A DNA stretch of 64,000 nucleotides from Echinarachnius parma (GCA_037951105.1 JBAMJV010003787.1:62001-126000); one strand, 5' to 3'; shown: positions 12,401 to 27,400, counted from the first letter of the stretch. The notes: generated from the letters alone by a model not told the origin. Numbers and translations: made by a program.

Positions 12401-15400
12401 ACCCTCTGCCTTGCATTCCAGCTCTGTTACATACTGGAAATGATTGATAGATAAAGGAAATAAATTGATAAACAACAATGAAAAGATATGGGTAGGCCTG
12501 CGCGTTGTTGAAGTTCTTCACCCAAGTCTAGTAATAGCACAACTCATAGTTATGCTAGCAAAATTTTCAACTGATATAATAATCAAAAATCTTATCTTTC
12601 TACATAATTAAGTGCAGTAGAGTAGATATATATAGTAGCTGTGATATACATGTTCATATTATAATATGAACAATTATAATATGAGTTAACTGTGTTAACA
12701 TGTGTTAACTCTGCCCAATCACTTCCAATGAAATGAAATATGCCACAGTATCATCTTACATCTACTATTAATTAACATACAATTTGAACATGAAATGAAA
12801 TATGACCATGATATAATGATCCCATTTTAGTTCATGAGAAAAAAAGAAGTTTTACTTTTGTTACCTCCAAATACATGAGTTAATAGGATTATACAGCCGA
12901 ATTTCATTGATTATACCTTATGTGAACTTAAAATGTACTGATGATTTTTTTTTTCTACATAAAGCCTCACACATGTTAATTTCCCACAAAGCATTCCACC
13001 AAACTGGTTATATGAAACGCAGTCTAATGCAAACAGTAATATTATACATGTACGTTAAAGGGGAATGAAACGCCTGAATTTCTGCTTGCTTGCTTGATAA
13101 GTGCAGAATTTGTGTCTCTTTTAGGCCCGGCGCAGACAGAGCCGACTCGACTGGTTTTCAGCCTGATTGACTCAGTGTGCGCTGCCTCAGGACTCAAGTG
13201 CCAGTCGGAGGTCATTCAAGGCCGATTCAACACGTTGGTTCGGCTCTGACTTAGCGAAACTGACTCTAGCCTGACTGAAAACCAGTCGGATCGGGTCGAG
13301 TCGGCTCTGTCTGCGCCGGGCTTTAGTCATATATTACCCCTTGAGTATAACTTATATTGGAAATAATCATTTGTTAAACCCACTATCAACTGATTTGACT
13401 GATCACTGGAGGCTGCCATGTTTTCTAACGTTACCGCCTGAAAGTTCAGGTCAGATGACGTTTCATATGGTACGGTTGGAAAACATGGCAGCCTCCGGTG
13501 CTCGGTCAAAACAGATAATAGTGGTTTGAAAAACAATGATTATTTCCAATATAAGTGATGCCCAAGAAGAAATTATACGACTAGAAGTGACAGGAATTAT
13601 GCACTTATCCGTAATAGTTAGTGAAAATGCCAGCGTTTGACTCCCCTTTAACAGACTCCAGCAGACAAGACAAACAATGCATTTGAACGATACTATGTAA
13701 ACATACATGTATGAACAGTATGTTAGAGCACCTGTTCTTGAATCAATCAACAAATTTACACAGAAGCTTGTTGACTCTGAAAAAGTCAATGGAATGAACT
13801 ATACAGCCAAATCTGTGGTTAGAAAAATGTTGAACCGTCACAAATTAGAAAGGTTTTCCCTTAAATAATCGCTCACAGAAACCACACAGATACACTGCTC
13901 TTCTTTCTTTATATTATAGAACCATGGCAATTTAAGAGTAACATATCCCTCTTCACAATAAATGTCAGTTAACACCTTAAGGACTGGTCTCGCTTATGCG
14001 CGGGCTGAGGTCTATGGAGAATGCATGATAACAAAAATCAAATTCACTTCAAAGTTTGATGGGTTAAATTCTTGGTCTAGGCTTTCTTCATAGATATGAT
14101 ATTTAATGAACCAGCTCCCTTCGAGTTTCTAAAATCCCCATAGACTTTCTACACAACCCACTCGGTTCCCGTAGTCAAGGGGTTAAAGTCTTACTTTAAA
14201 ATAATTGACATGTATTGTACACTGCCCGATATCTAATGCTGGACATCAATCCCTTTCGAGCCAGGGACCTCATGAGTAGTGCATATCAGAACTTGAAACT
14301 ACACCTCCAAGGCTTCTTACCTCTTTTTTCTTTTTTCTCGACAGGCAGGCGGACTCTCTATTCTTGATCATTCGCTGCTGTCTTTTCCACACTTTGACCT
14401 AGAAAATGAGATTTACAAAGAGGAAAAAATAAGCAATAAATATACATATTCTAGCTTGGTGAACCTCCTTACACGATATAATAATTAATAATGATAATAT
14501 ACTTGATTTATATAGCACCTAATATTATTGAAAATCATCTCTAAGCGCTTTACAATGATATTATTACCCCGGTTATAGGATACAATGCAAACCTGCACAC
14601 ATTGTGTGCACCATCTCCACTCCCTGGGGAGCATTCCTTCCAAGCGGCTCATGGGCATTAAGAAGATTGTTCACATAAAGCCTTTCACCTCCTCCCAGGT
14701 CCCTATTTATACACCTGGGTAGAGAGCAGCAATGTGGATTAATTGTCTTGCTGAAGGACAAACATGATGGGCATACTCTGGGTTCGAACTCGGGATCTCC
14801 TGCTTGGATAGCGTGCGCTCTACCAATCTTGAAACACCACGTCCATATAACGGTGTTGCAGTCAAGTCCGGCAGACTCATACTCGGACCCAAGGAAGAAG
14901 ATGCTTGATGGCCGCCTCTGCCATGAAAATGGTGGACTCGATTACAACACTGGGACATACTCGTTTATATTCAAACAAAACATAAATGACACCCCTGCAA
15001 AAACTCATCCACACATGTACACAAATATATACAAATAATAATAATAACCTTATTTATATAGTGCTTTTTTTACAACAAATGCATAAGACCCAATGAGAAG
15101 ACCAATTTGAAACTCCCATCTACATTAGGAGGGCAGGGCTGCGTGACGATGGCAACCGGTTGTGTTGGTGATGGAATGTTGGACTGCATCTTGGCATGTT
15201 TCACAGGGGGTGGCCGCAAAACCAAACATACAAACAAACAAACAGACACACACACAAATGAACCAGGAAGAAGACAAAATAACAAAAACAAACAAACGCA
15301 CATAAAAACCAACAAGAAGACCAAATAAGAAACTCACATCTACAATGTACATTAGGAGGGCAAAAGCTCACATCTAAACTGGGTTCCAAAAGAAACTTAT

Positions 15401-18400
15401 CAACTTTTCAGAGCGACACACATTAAAATCCAAATCATAACAATTACTCATAATTGGGAATAGACTAGCTACAATATCCCTTAGCAAGCTCATCTAAAAA
15501 AAAATTGTTTGCTTTAGTTAACAAAGAATAAAATAAGGTGAAATCGCAAGAGGTAATTTTTCAAAAATCACAGAAACTACTTGCCTTTCGGGCACAGAGC
15601 TCGGTACGGACAATAGCCAGTCTAGTGGTTACATAACCCGCTTTGAAGTTGAATGAATAGCTATTGAAAGTTCTGAATAGACCGCCTTTCGTGGAGGTTC
15701 GCAGCGAGCAGTTTCTGTGATTTTTTAAAAGTGACCTATAGTTATTCAATCACATTTTCTCCTTTTTGGCAAAAGGAAACTTTTAATTCTTAAGATATGC
15801 TTCATTATGAGAGTGATAGCTTATCTGTGTCTAAATTTAATTCAATTTGATGCTATAGATTTTAGTGAGCGTCGCTCTGAAAACGTGATAAGTTTCTTTT
15901 GGAACCCAGTTTACATTAGGAGGGCAGGGCTGCGTGACGATGGCTACCGGTTGTGCTGGTGATGGAATGTTCGACTGCATCTTGGCCTGATTGACAGGGA
16001 GTGGCCGCCAAAAAAAACATACAAACAAACAAACAGACACACACACAAACGAACCAAGAAGAAAGACAAAATAACAAAAACAAACAAACGCACATAAAAA
16101 CCAACAAGAAGACCAAATAAGAAACTCACATCTACAATGTACATTAGGAGGGCAGGGCTGCATGACGATGGCTACCGGTTGTGCTGGTGATAGAATGTTC
16201 GACTGCATCTTGGCCTGGTTGACAGGGAGTGGCCGCAAAAACAAACAAACAAAACAAACAAACAGACAAACAAACAAACAAACACAAAAAAAACAATAAG
16301 AAACTTACATCTAAATTAGGAGGGCAGGGCTGTGTGACGATGGCTACCGGATGTGTTGGCGATGGAATGTTGGACTGCATCTTGGCCTGTTTGACAGGGG
16401 GAGGCAGGCAGGATCCCTGAGCTGTGGTGAACGGGGAGGAGGGGTTGCTATGTTTGAGAACGATGGGCTGGCCCCCTGCTGTGGCTGCAGATGAGAGAAA
16501 GAAAGGACAAAAATATGTCTATTACAATCAATCTTTGGTAAATTTTCCATGCATCGTATATTAAATGACAGAGTTATAAAGCATAATTGTCATGGTATTT
16601 CTTTTCTTTGTTTACAGAATGATCAGATCATTGTACCAACAGCAAACCTATTTTAAAAACTAAAAAGTTCAATAGCAAGGATAAATACTTTCAAATACTT
16701 TCAAATACTTTTAAATGAAAATGTAATATTACCTGGGATATGCTTGATAGTGACTGTTGACTTGGCGTGAGTCTGCGACGGGATGGAAACCTTGGGCTCC
16801 AGTTTGGCCGACGTTAGGGGCAACTGAATTACCCCCTTCATAGGCTTGGGGGCGATGGCTACCCCCTTCTTGGTCCCGTTTATCACCCCGCTGGCGAGCG
16901 ACTTTGAGACCCCGTTCGGCAGGCCCCCGTTTGAGATGGTGAAGAATGCCTTCTGCCCATGACCCCCCAGAGGGGAGGGGGAATTCCCCGGTGATTCACG
17001 GGGCGGGGTGAGGGGCGGGGACTCCAGCTTGATGTGAACCTGGTTGAGATTGCCATTCTGTAGTACCTGCATGATAGAAAACACAGACACACATTCACAA
17101 TAGTGAGGGTTCCACATAATATTTTGCTAAAGGCTTTAATAGCTGGCCCAGTAAAGAAGTTCCTCTCAATTTTGGAGGCCCACAAATCCTGATCCCAAAG
17201 TCTGATTTCATTTTTAAACTGTTTGATTCAAAATCTCACTCCATAGCTCAGGCCCGTAGCCAGGAGGGCGGTGCGTTGGGGGGGGGGGGGGGGGGGGTGC
17301 ATACCCCCCCACCCCAAATTCAGAAAGGTCCACTTTTTACCAGTCTCTTTTTACATTTAATAACATTGTCCAAATCCTCAAAAATTACTTGGAACTCTAG
17401 TGGTTTTATCATACCTTGTCATATTCATATTAACAATAAAAGCACGGGACAGGTTTTGTTTTTTCAAATTTCCATTTCGTTCAAAAGATATTTACGAGTG
17501 AAGTGTTCAGATGTTAAATTGTCTATGGGATAATTTTAATCATGTACAATGTACATTAAGTGCAATGAGATGGTAAATATCACTTTGCATTTTTGCTAAT
17601 TTCTCGGCCAAAAAACATCCAATTAACGTGAAATTTTCACACATTACTTTGTGGACATATCAGATCATACCAATACATATTTGTAATAATCACTCATTGC
17701 TTTTTGCACTTGTCAACAAAGTTAATAGATCCCTTTAAAGCATGTTCACACTAAAGGCAAAATAAAACTGACCTGTGACCCGTGACCCGATTCGCTGGAA
17801 GAATCGGAGGATTCAGATGATGGAGGTGGTGACAGCGGTTCATTCTTGATGGGATACCCATTCACTGTGATGAGGAGAACAATACATATAGTATACATTA
17901 AATGCACAAGACAATCGATTCTCTATGACTCCATCTCAGTCAGAAACTGATCCATTCACTGTAAAATGTGACAAGATACTACAAGTATGAGGTATGTCAT
18001 GAATAAAGTTAGGACAATTGATTCATTCTACATATCTCAGTCATAAACTGGCCCAACTACATGTACGTATACTGTATGCAGATACACAGAGACCTAAACA
18101 AAGAGACGTTATGATGTATCAACAATACATAATAGAAACAGTCAAGTAAATCTCTCTTTAAGACACATTATACACACATACAAGTACCTACTGTACATAC
18201 ATGTACACATATAACTAATACAACATACATCTCTTACAGTGTACATCAATTACAATTTTAAAAGCTCAGTGAAATAGTGAGCATGTACAACTATCAACCT
18301 TAAGAAGGCAATGGGTGAGAAAGAAACACAATCATTACCTTTTTTTCTGATTAATAATTTTGTAATCTTCTATGGTTATATACATTTGACGTGTACTGTT

Positions 18401-21400
18401 TTGTAAGAAAACTGGGGTTATCTCCTATCATGTCTGCCTTTCATTATTTGTATGAAATAACCAAAATTATTTAATACAAATTTAAGACAAAATAAAAATA
18501 ATTGCAGTAGTGTACATATGCATGAAACGCATTGAATACAAACAACCATATTTATCAACAGGTATTCCACAAAGCACAAAATTCACATTTCAACTATTTC
18601 ACCAATCCCCAACATCCCTCACCACTACATGCAATGCATGTATTCATAAATATTTTGTCTTGCAATTCATTATAATGCATCAGTGATTCCCCATCAAAAT
18701 CCTTGGACCACCACAATGCAATCACTTAGTGGTCTCTCTACCCCTCTCTCTCTCTCTGCCTAGTTGCCATGGTAACATCAGGCCGATTTTCACCCTTAAC
18801 AATACACTCCCTAATATCTCATCTTTTCTCCTCTTCTCCCATCTATTTCCATGCATCTTTAATAATGAATATCGCCTGCTTTGCATTATACTGTATGGAA
18901 AAATATACAATGTGATCTAGATACAGACATGTGGCACAATTATTATGATGCATGCATGCAATTTCCGCCCAACGCATTCATTCATCATCAATGTCAAAAC
19001 AATATTTCCACATTTCTTTCATACACGCATCGTTAATAACCAATAGTAGTGTCTGTTGTGCATAATTTATAGAAACAAAATACCCCAACTGTGTATACTG
19101 AGATGTATTTCTAGTTATAATTGTTGCACCAAGGCACTAGCACTTGCCCTATTGCCCGGAGCAAGTAAACATTGATGTCGGGCAAGTAAAATTTTATAAA
19201 TGGCCTTGGTTTGGTTGTCCGATCAGACAACTAAATTATTGGTCAACTATGACGAGAGAATAATGTAATTTCTTAGGTTTAAATCTCATCTAGAAGTAAG
19301 AGGGCAAGTAAACTTTCTGGTCCGGCAAGTAAAACTTGAAAAGTAATGATTTTACTTGCCCGAACGGGCCAGTAGGGCAAAAGGTGGAGGCTTGGTTGCA
19401 CACTTGCAATTTCTGTACGACATGTATTCCTTGAAAATGGCAGATCAATACTGACAAGCCTCCACACTAACCTTTACCTGAACTGGCACGTTCGGGCAAG
19501 TAAAATCATAAATGTTCAAATTTGACTTGCCCGAACAGACAATTTACTTGCCTGCTTACTTCTAGATAATATTTTCATGTAAGAAAGCATGTTCTATTCT
19601 TGTAGTTGACGAGAAATTTAAGTTGCCCGATCAGGTAAGCAAACTAGACCATTTATGAATTTTACTTGCCCGTCATTAACTTTTACTTGCCCCGGGCAAG
19701 CAGGCAAGTGCTAGTGTTGAGTCCTGCTGTACACTCCTGTCATTCTTACAATATACTAGTACTATACATCACTAATGACAGTGACACATATTGTGAACAA
19801 TTTATACAATGGGATACCACTTTATTCAGGGTACTGGTAATTATGTAATTTGGCAAAATTCAAGTGTGACAACAAACAAGGATTATGTGGACAAAAATTC
19901 AAGAAAGCAATTGACATCAATTAATACAAGAAGGTTTGAATGATCTCTTGAGTCATAACAGGGACTAACTCTATTCTCTTTTTTTTTTTAATGTGTTGAA
20001 TTTGGGCAAGTAAATGTTTTTGTGCAAGTTCTTTTACTAGAACTTTGGGCAACAAACAAAACCATTTTTTAAATTGTAAAGCCATGATAACTGTACAAAA
20101 GGACTTACTTCCATGGAGTTGCTCTTCGTCTGCTATCCCCAGCCACGCCTTGGCAAGGTCAACATTGAGGTCATCACAGGTCAACTCACTGCTGGGGGCA
20201 TCTGGTGCTAGGAGCTCTTCACAAGCAGACGGGGTATTCTAAAAGTTGAGATGAAACAGAAAATCAGAAATCAAAAGTACTTAGTATATATTTTGCTATC
20301 ACCCACCAGGCCTTGGCAAGGTTAAAGGGATAGTTGGGTTTTGGTAAAGAGAGTACAGTTTTGGTCAAACTGAATTTTAGTAACCAAAACCTGCACAATT
20401 ACATTACAAACTAATAGTTATAACTCCACCATGTTTGAAATTAATACAAAATTACAAATGACTAGGTAAAAAGCCCGTTATCATTCAAAACGAGCTGTTA
20501 AAACTTGAGAGGGCGCTCTCTAAAAACTCATTGGTTTCCAACATTTTAAATAAAATATTATGAATGTGATTTTTGTTGAAATAGTGATTAGATAGAGAGA
20601 TAATCACCAACTATTTAAAACCTCTTTTGTACATTTTTGAAAAGAGGACGCATTTTAACAAATTTGTTAACGGCTGGTTCAAAATGTTGAATAATTGTGG
20701 GGCCCCACAATTATTACAAATGGTTATATTTGTGGATATTTCAGCCATTTCTGAACCGATTTTGATCAAATAAAGTTTATTCTGTCATTAAAAATGTATG
20801 CTCTTTCGAATTTGACACTCAGTTTTTCATTATCTCACAAAAAAATTATTTTGTGTAGCGCCCTCTATAACAAAACTCAACTATCCCTTTAATATTGAGA
20901 TCATCAGAGGTCAACTGACTGCTGGGGGCATCTGGTGCTACATGTAGGAGCTCTTCACAAGCAGACAGGGTAATAGGGTATTCTAAAGTTCAGATAAAAC
21001 CAAAATGGAACATAAGGCCTTGAAGATGAAAGAAGTCATATGTACAGATAAATGCTATCCCTAGCAAAGTTGTTCGCAACATTGACATTGACCGAGGTCA
21101 TCAGAGGTCAACTCATTGCTGTGGGCAAGACAAAGCATATTAAGAGCTCCACAAATACAAATAAAATTGTCCAAGTAGAAAATGCACAAAAAGGCCATCT
21201 AGCCATAACCATGATTGGCTGTAATTGGCCATATTTCAGAATCTAAAGCTATTCACTGACATTAACCTAAAACATGAATTTCCATACAAATTATTGCTTT
21301 GTTTTGATTTGTTTTGTTTTGTTTTAATTATAAATGCTTATCATAAGGTACGTGTAGTTCAATATCTCATTAAGTTTTTTCAGATCAAAATTACCATGCA

Positions 21401-24400
21401 TTTTACACACATATGAATGTGAAACTGCACTTTTGTTGCATTTTTGTGTGCCACGTGTGACCTTAAAGGGGAAGGAAATGCTGGAATTTTCGCATGCTGT
21501 TACTGATCAATGCAGAATTCCTGTCACTTTTAGTTGTATAGTTCCTCTTGGGTAGATCACTAATAATAGAAATGATCAATATTTCCTCTTGGGTATCACT
21601 AATAATAGAAATGATCAATATTTTTGAAACCCTTATTAATTGTTTTGACCGAGCGTGCACTAACAAAAGCCGTTGTTGGATCTGCTGCTTTGTCAGTGGT
21701 TACGTAACCCGTAAAATCTGCACTTATCAGTAACAGCAGCTGGGATGCGCACAAATTTGGTATCAAAAGTTTTGCAAGACTCGTAAGAAAAAAGTCACCA
21801 AGCAGTGGTGTGCGAAAATGTTGCGTTTGAGAGACTTTATCACAAAAAATGAGAAGGAGGGGGGGGGGGGGGGGGGGCAAAACAGCCTCCCTAGTCTTTT
21901 TAGGGTTAACACTGTGCAGTGTCTTTCGTCGATCAATTTCACACAAAGATCACACAATTTAGTCATTAGTCACACATTTTCGTCAATTGCAAATCAAATT
22001 CGTCGGTCACAGTTGCTGAACACATAAAAGCGAAAGCAATTTCGTCAATTGGCAACCAATTTCGTCAAAACTCTATTCAAATTCGTCTAGATGTATTTAC
22101 ACTGTAATGTTCTGTTCTATATTGTCTTGATGTAATTGTAACATTAATCAGTTAGGGGGTAACATACACATGTATACACTCGAAAACAAACTCACACGCA
22201 CAAAACATACGCACACACTTACAAACACACACATTTGCACACATGCATGTGTGCACACCAACACGCACAAAAGCACGTTTACAGCAAATACTTTTTCAAG
22301 ACATACATACGGTAGAAATGATATTAAACAATAATAAATATTATGTACACACACGCACACTCACATACATACATACACACACATACATACCCATCTAATA
22401 CCATCTACATAGTCATGACACAGACAGGCATATAAGGCTATACCATGCGACGAATTTGAATAGAGTTTTAATGAAATTGGTTGCCAATTGACGAAATTGC
22501 TTTCGCTTTTATGTGTTCAGCAACTGTGACCGACGAATTTGATTTGCAATTGACGAAAATGTGTGATCTTTGTGTGAAATTGATTGACCTATATTATTGT
22601 ATCTTTCTCTTTGTGGGCTAGATTTATCAAATTAAATACAATATTTTCAATCCAGAAGACAAAGTACATGAAGTCTGGACTCCGGAACAACCGCTCATAT
22701 TCATTAGGCCCTGGAACGACTATTCAAATATTCAAATAATTCAAATGCAGTAGCTGACCAGCTGTTGGTATTTGAATGTGACTTTTTTTTTGTTTTTACT
22801 ATTTCTAATATTTAAATACTAGTTAGCTAAATTTTCAGCATGCACCATAGTCATGGTTTAATGTTCATGTTTTATAACTGTTTTATAACTATTTTATATA
22901 TTAATATTTAAAGATGTGATTGAATTAAAGAATTATTAAAAGATTGAAGGCATTTCTTAGAGTTTGTTTTGTAGTGTTTTGTTGTATAGTACAATGTATG
23001 TATATAAATCAACCTACATGTACGTCAATCGTAGAATATATGGTTTATAGGGTACATTACATCGTAAACAAAATCAGATCTATTTTAACTATTTGAATAC
23101 CCTTTTCTTCAAATATTTGAATAACATAATAGCAAACATGTAATCTAGAGTTAAAATGATGTACATGTTTGTAAATATTGTATCATTAAAATTTATAAGA
23201 TCTACACAAGATCCGGCTACTCTCCTAAAATAAACTGGGCTCCAAAAGAAACTTATTACTTCTTCAGAGTGACGCTCACTAAAATCCATAGCATAAAATT
23301 GAATCATATTTAGACACAGATAAGCTATCATTCTCCTTATGAAGCATATCTGAAAAATTGAAAGGTTGCTTTTGCCAAAAAAGAGAAAAATGCGATGGAA
23401 TCGCTGCAGGTCACTTTTCAAAAATCACAGAAATTGCTCGCTGCGAACCTCCACGAAAGGCGGTCTATTCAGAACTTTCAATAGCTATTCATTCAACATC
23501 AAAGGCAGGTTATGTAACCACCAGACTGGCTATTGTCCGTACTGAGCTCCGTGCCCGGAAGGCGAGCAGTTTCTGTGATTTTTGAAAAATGACCTCTTGC
23601 GATTTCACTTTATTTTATTCTTTGTTGACTAAATCAAACATAATTTTTTTAGATATGCTTGCTGAGGAATATTATAGCTATTATATATGCCCAATTATGA
23701 TTCATTTTTGTGCTTCGGATTATAATGTGTGTCGCTCTGAAGAAGTGATAAGTTTCTTTTGGAGCCCAGTTTATTACCTACATGTAATTGTACAGTATGC
23801 ATGCATGACCTGACCACCACTCACAGACATTTAACAATAAACAAAGAAAAAGAAAATGAAAGCAAAGCAAAGTATCTGCACAAGCAGTCAAGCAGATGGG
23901 ATGCGGACTGAAGCCCAACAAATGTTTGTCTAGTATTGATCCATGCAGCTTTGATAACAAAGAGCTCTGCATATCAATGATTATCATTCATTACCATAAA
24001 CCGGGGTGACTTTGGCCGCCGGGGTGACTTTTGCCACCCTGTGACAAAAATGTATTTTCATTGAGGCTCTCTTACTTGAACAAATTTCTGAAAATATTTT
24101 TACATATTCTTATAGGCTAATGTATGAACATTATAAAAATTCATAACGTTCTTTTATAACGGCTTACCCTCTGTGCTTTTGTTGTTGTTTTTTGTATGAA
24201 AAATAAAGCGCATGATTGATATGGTGGTCAAACTTTTGAGTCTCTACAGAAAACGGAAAATGGAGAATCAAGCAAATATGTCAGGTAACGTACACTAAGG
24301 GTGTACCAAACTGCCAATGCACTAACTTCATCAACCCTCCCTCTGATTTTTTCAAAATGGCCATGGCAAAAGTCACCCCGGGCTATTTGCTGCAAGCTCG

Positions 24401-27400
24401 GGGTGACTTTGGCCAGAATAGAATTATTATGTTTTTGGTTACAGAGTTGTAAATAGGAGACAAAATGTAATGTAATTATTAGTTTATATTCAGTGCATAT
24501 CAAGCAAGCTCTAAAAATCGCATCTAGGCTATTGCGCCTTCAAATGTCACACAAAAAATGAAAAGGCAATAATGTGGTTAAAGGGGACGTCCGGATGATT
24601 TTCAGCAGTTTCTAGGGGAAAGTACAATATTTTAGGAGTCTATAACCTTTTTCCTGATAAGAAAAGACCATCAGAATCATTCACAATCAGTTTTCGAAAA
24701 AATAAGGTAATTCTTCTTGTTCGAATCGGCCGCGAGCAGCCTCGAGTAGAATCTGTCCCAGGATGCATTGCGCATGACGTAGCAGCCTCACTTTCATCAG
24801 CCCTCTGCCGCAAAATTTGCAGCCCGCGGTCGTCCGGCCGCCCGCCAGCGCAGCACAGGCAGCTGAACCGCTGCTGCGCGGCGGCTTTATCCGATCGAAT
24901 CTCATAAAGCGGTCTGCAAAAATGCAGTGTTTCGCGCTCAAATTCATCTTTTTATACGGCAATAAAATGACAAGTATCGATGCTTTGCTGGATTTATGTA
25001 ACAATATTTACGGAAATATAGTTACAGAACATTCAGAATGACCTCAGTTTTGAGCAAAATATTACTTTTCCCGAAGTAAAACATTCAAAACTCAAGCGCT
25101 TGTTACGCGAGCGAGACTTTCACTAAGCGATTGAAAATAGCAGAAAATCAGATCGTTTGCGAACGTTGCCAATTTCTGGGCTGCGATATCATATAACGTG
25201 TAGTATGCGTATCATACACGTAGTCTACCCCATTCGCAAATTGGCAACAAAAGAGCGCTAGGTTCAGTTCATCTGGTCCGAGCGAGTTAGGAAATTATCG
25301 GGAGATTATCAGCCCATTTTTTTGCTGTTTTTGCAGGTAATTGTTCTCGTATTTGTTTTAAAAGCCTTGCAAACATGTAAGTAAAATAAGAGATAGTCTA
25401 GAATAGGTGCGATCGTGATAATCTTGCATTTTCGTTCCTTTTCGGCACTTTTTAAGAGTGCAACTTACAAGGCAGTTGGCGCGCTAGCTAGCTACCTCTC
25501 TCGCAGCGCGGGGCCTGCCGAAACTCTGGCAGACCTTCTAGTGCTCACTCCGGCTCGAAATGATCCTCTACAGACGACTCGATTCCTGCAATATTTGTAC
25601 GTTTTGACGTCAAATGTGTCAATTCCAATGTTGGCGAGCCATCTAGCGCACCTTTCCCTCTCATTTGCTGGGTTGGGAATGGCAAAAAAACATCTTTTCT
25701 GGCCATTGCCTGGCTTATTCGAACATCCAAACGCTTGACACATCGTCATTTTAGCAAATGAAGTGAAGCAAAATATAGCAGCCGCTTCACCGCGGTAGCG
25801 CGCGCAAAGTGAGGCTGATACGCCACGCCGTCACGTGATCTTTCTCGCTAGCGTACATAAAGTGAACAGTTACGATTCAAAACTAGTGACACTGAAAATT
25901 CGATTGTGACAGGTTTGGAGGGTGTTTTTTATTAAAAGTAGGTAGTTTTGGTCTTTGATTTATGTAGATTATGGTAGAATTTTTTACAAATCGTCCGGAC
26001 GTCTCCTTTAAGTCTCATATTTCAGATTTTTATAAATTGTGCATTACATGTATGAATGCAGTGTGATCAGAAATATAATTTACTTTGGCCTTATGATCAA
26101 TTAGATTATGTTTCAAGAACAATTTTCAGTTTTATTTTAATTTATAATTATTTAAAGGAATAACAGTGTACACTGAACCAAAATTCTGGAGTGTAGTAGT
26201 CATCTTGTGGCAAAGAAAATGTGAAGATGTGAATCTAGCATTCTTAGAACTAAATTTCCATGAAAATTTAAGCGCATAGAGACTATAATTATGTGAAAAT
26301 GCGCTATATAAAAATGTTTCATTATTATTATTATTTAAAATTGCAGTAATGTTCACTGATAGAGCTAGTGACATAAGAAGAGGTTATGTGAACTGTTATC
26401 AGACTTGAGATAGGGGAAGGCAATGTGTACATTTTGAAGATTTTGAAAATTGTGCATTATCCTATTGTAATATCATTTTTTAAACTAAAATTATGTATTT
26501 TTAAAAGTATTTATAAGTAAAACAATAGGAGAAAGAGGTTCAGTGTATTTTCAAAGAACATTAGTAATGAAAAATATTGAAAGTGTTGTATTAAAAACAA
26601 GAAAATGTGTGCCGGCAAAAGTCACCCCGACACCCGGGGTGACTTTTGCCAGTCTTCGACCAACAAAATAAAGAAAAATAAAAATCAAGAAGGGAAGAAT
26701 GTAATGTATATGCAGTGGATAGACCTTTACTAGTACACCCTTATTATGGAAGAAATTTTTGAAAAAAAATAATTATGAAAAAATTATTCAAGAAAATATT
26801 CAAAAAGTGGCAAAAGTCACCCCGGTTTACGGTATATAAAATGGTAATTAGGCACAGTTGTGCCATCCATACAAAGCTACAAATCAACCGAAGACTGGAG
26901 TGTACAGAAAGGAGACGGATAAAATATCCTGACTAAAAATACTGAGTACATCTATGTACAGCATATATCCTTCCACGTGCGCTAATTAAAATGCATTTTC
27001 ATTAGTACAGTTTTCTGATTTCTTCAATTTAGCAGCCTGGATTGCGATTAGAATGAAATTAATTCATAAGATTGTGTGTCGTGAGGGTGCCTCCTTTTGC
27101 ATTGCACACTGATTTGGAATTCGGTGGGACAATTTTACATTTGATAGCAAATATTTTTTGAAGAATACATAAAATATATATACATTTCAGGGAAAAAATT
27201 AATATTTATTTTTCAAGGGCTACTTTTCAAGCTTGCCTTCATGAAAATAACACTCTATAATTTGTTTTGCATTGAACTCTATGCAAATTTTTGGGGGCTC
27301 TTTTGGGCATTTTGGGGGCAAATTCGCCCAGAGCCCCGGTGTATTTTTTTCACTGATACATTTTCAGAAAAGAAATTTCACAAAGAATACAAATATACAC

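Larger units (their letters stand above)
23992..26834. mobile_element. 2.8-kb element with CCGGGGTGACTTT ends
   Basis: Ends TACCATAAACCGGGGTGAC / inverse TACCGTAAACCGGGGTGAC; further inverted pairs of GGCAAAAGTCACCCCG at 24365, 24400, 26612 and 26632. Carries the inserted element at 24578-26011. No transposase recognised. Confidence 0.65.

Noticed and set aside
15837-16277. 146-codon minus-strand ORF running through two exon 6 copies
   Set aside because: Cys/Phe/Val-rich middle is translated CAAA-type repeat; only the short exon-like parts have homology to ATF6.
24687-25041. 105- and 74-codon ORFs in the CpG-rich block
   Set aside because: Overlapping antisense frames created by high GC; only the THAP stretch has family character.
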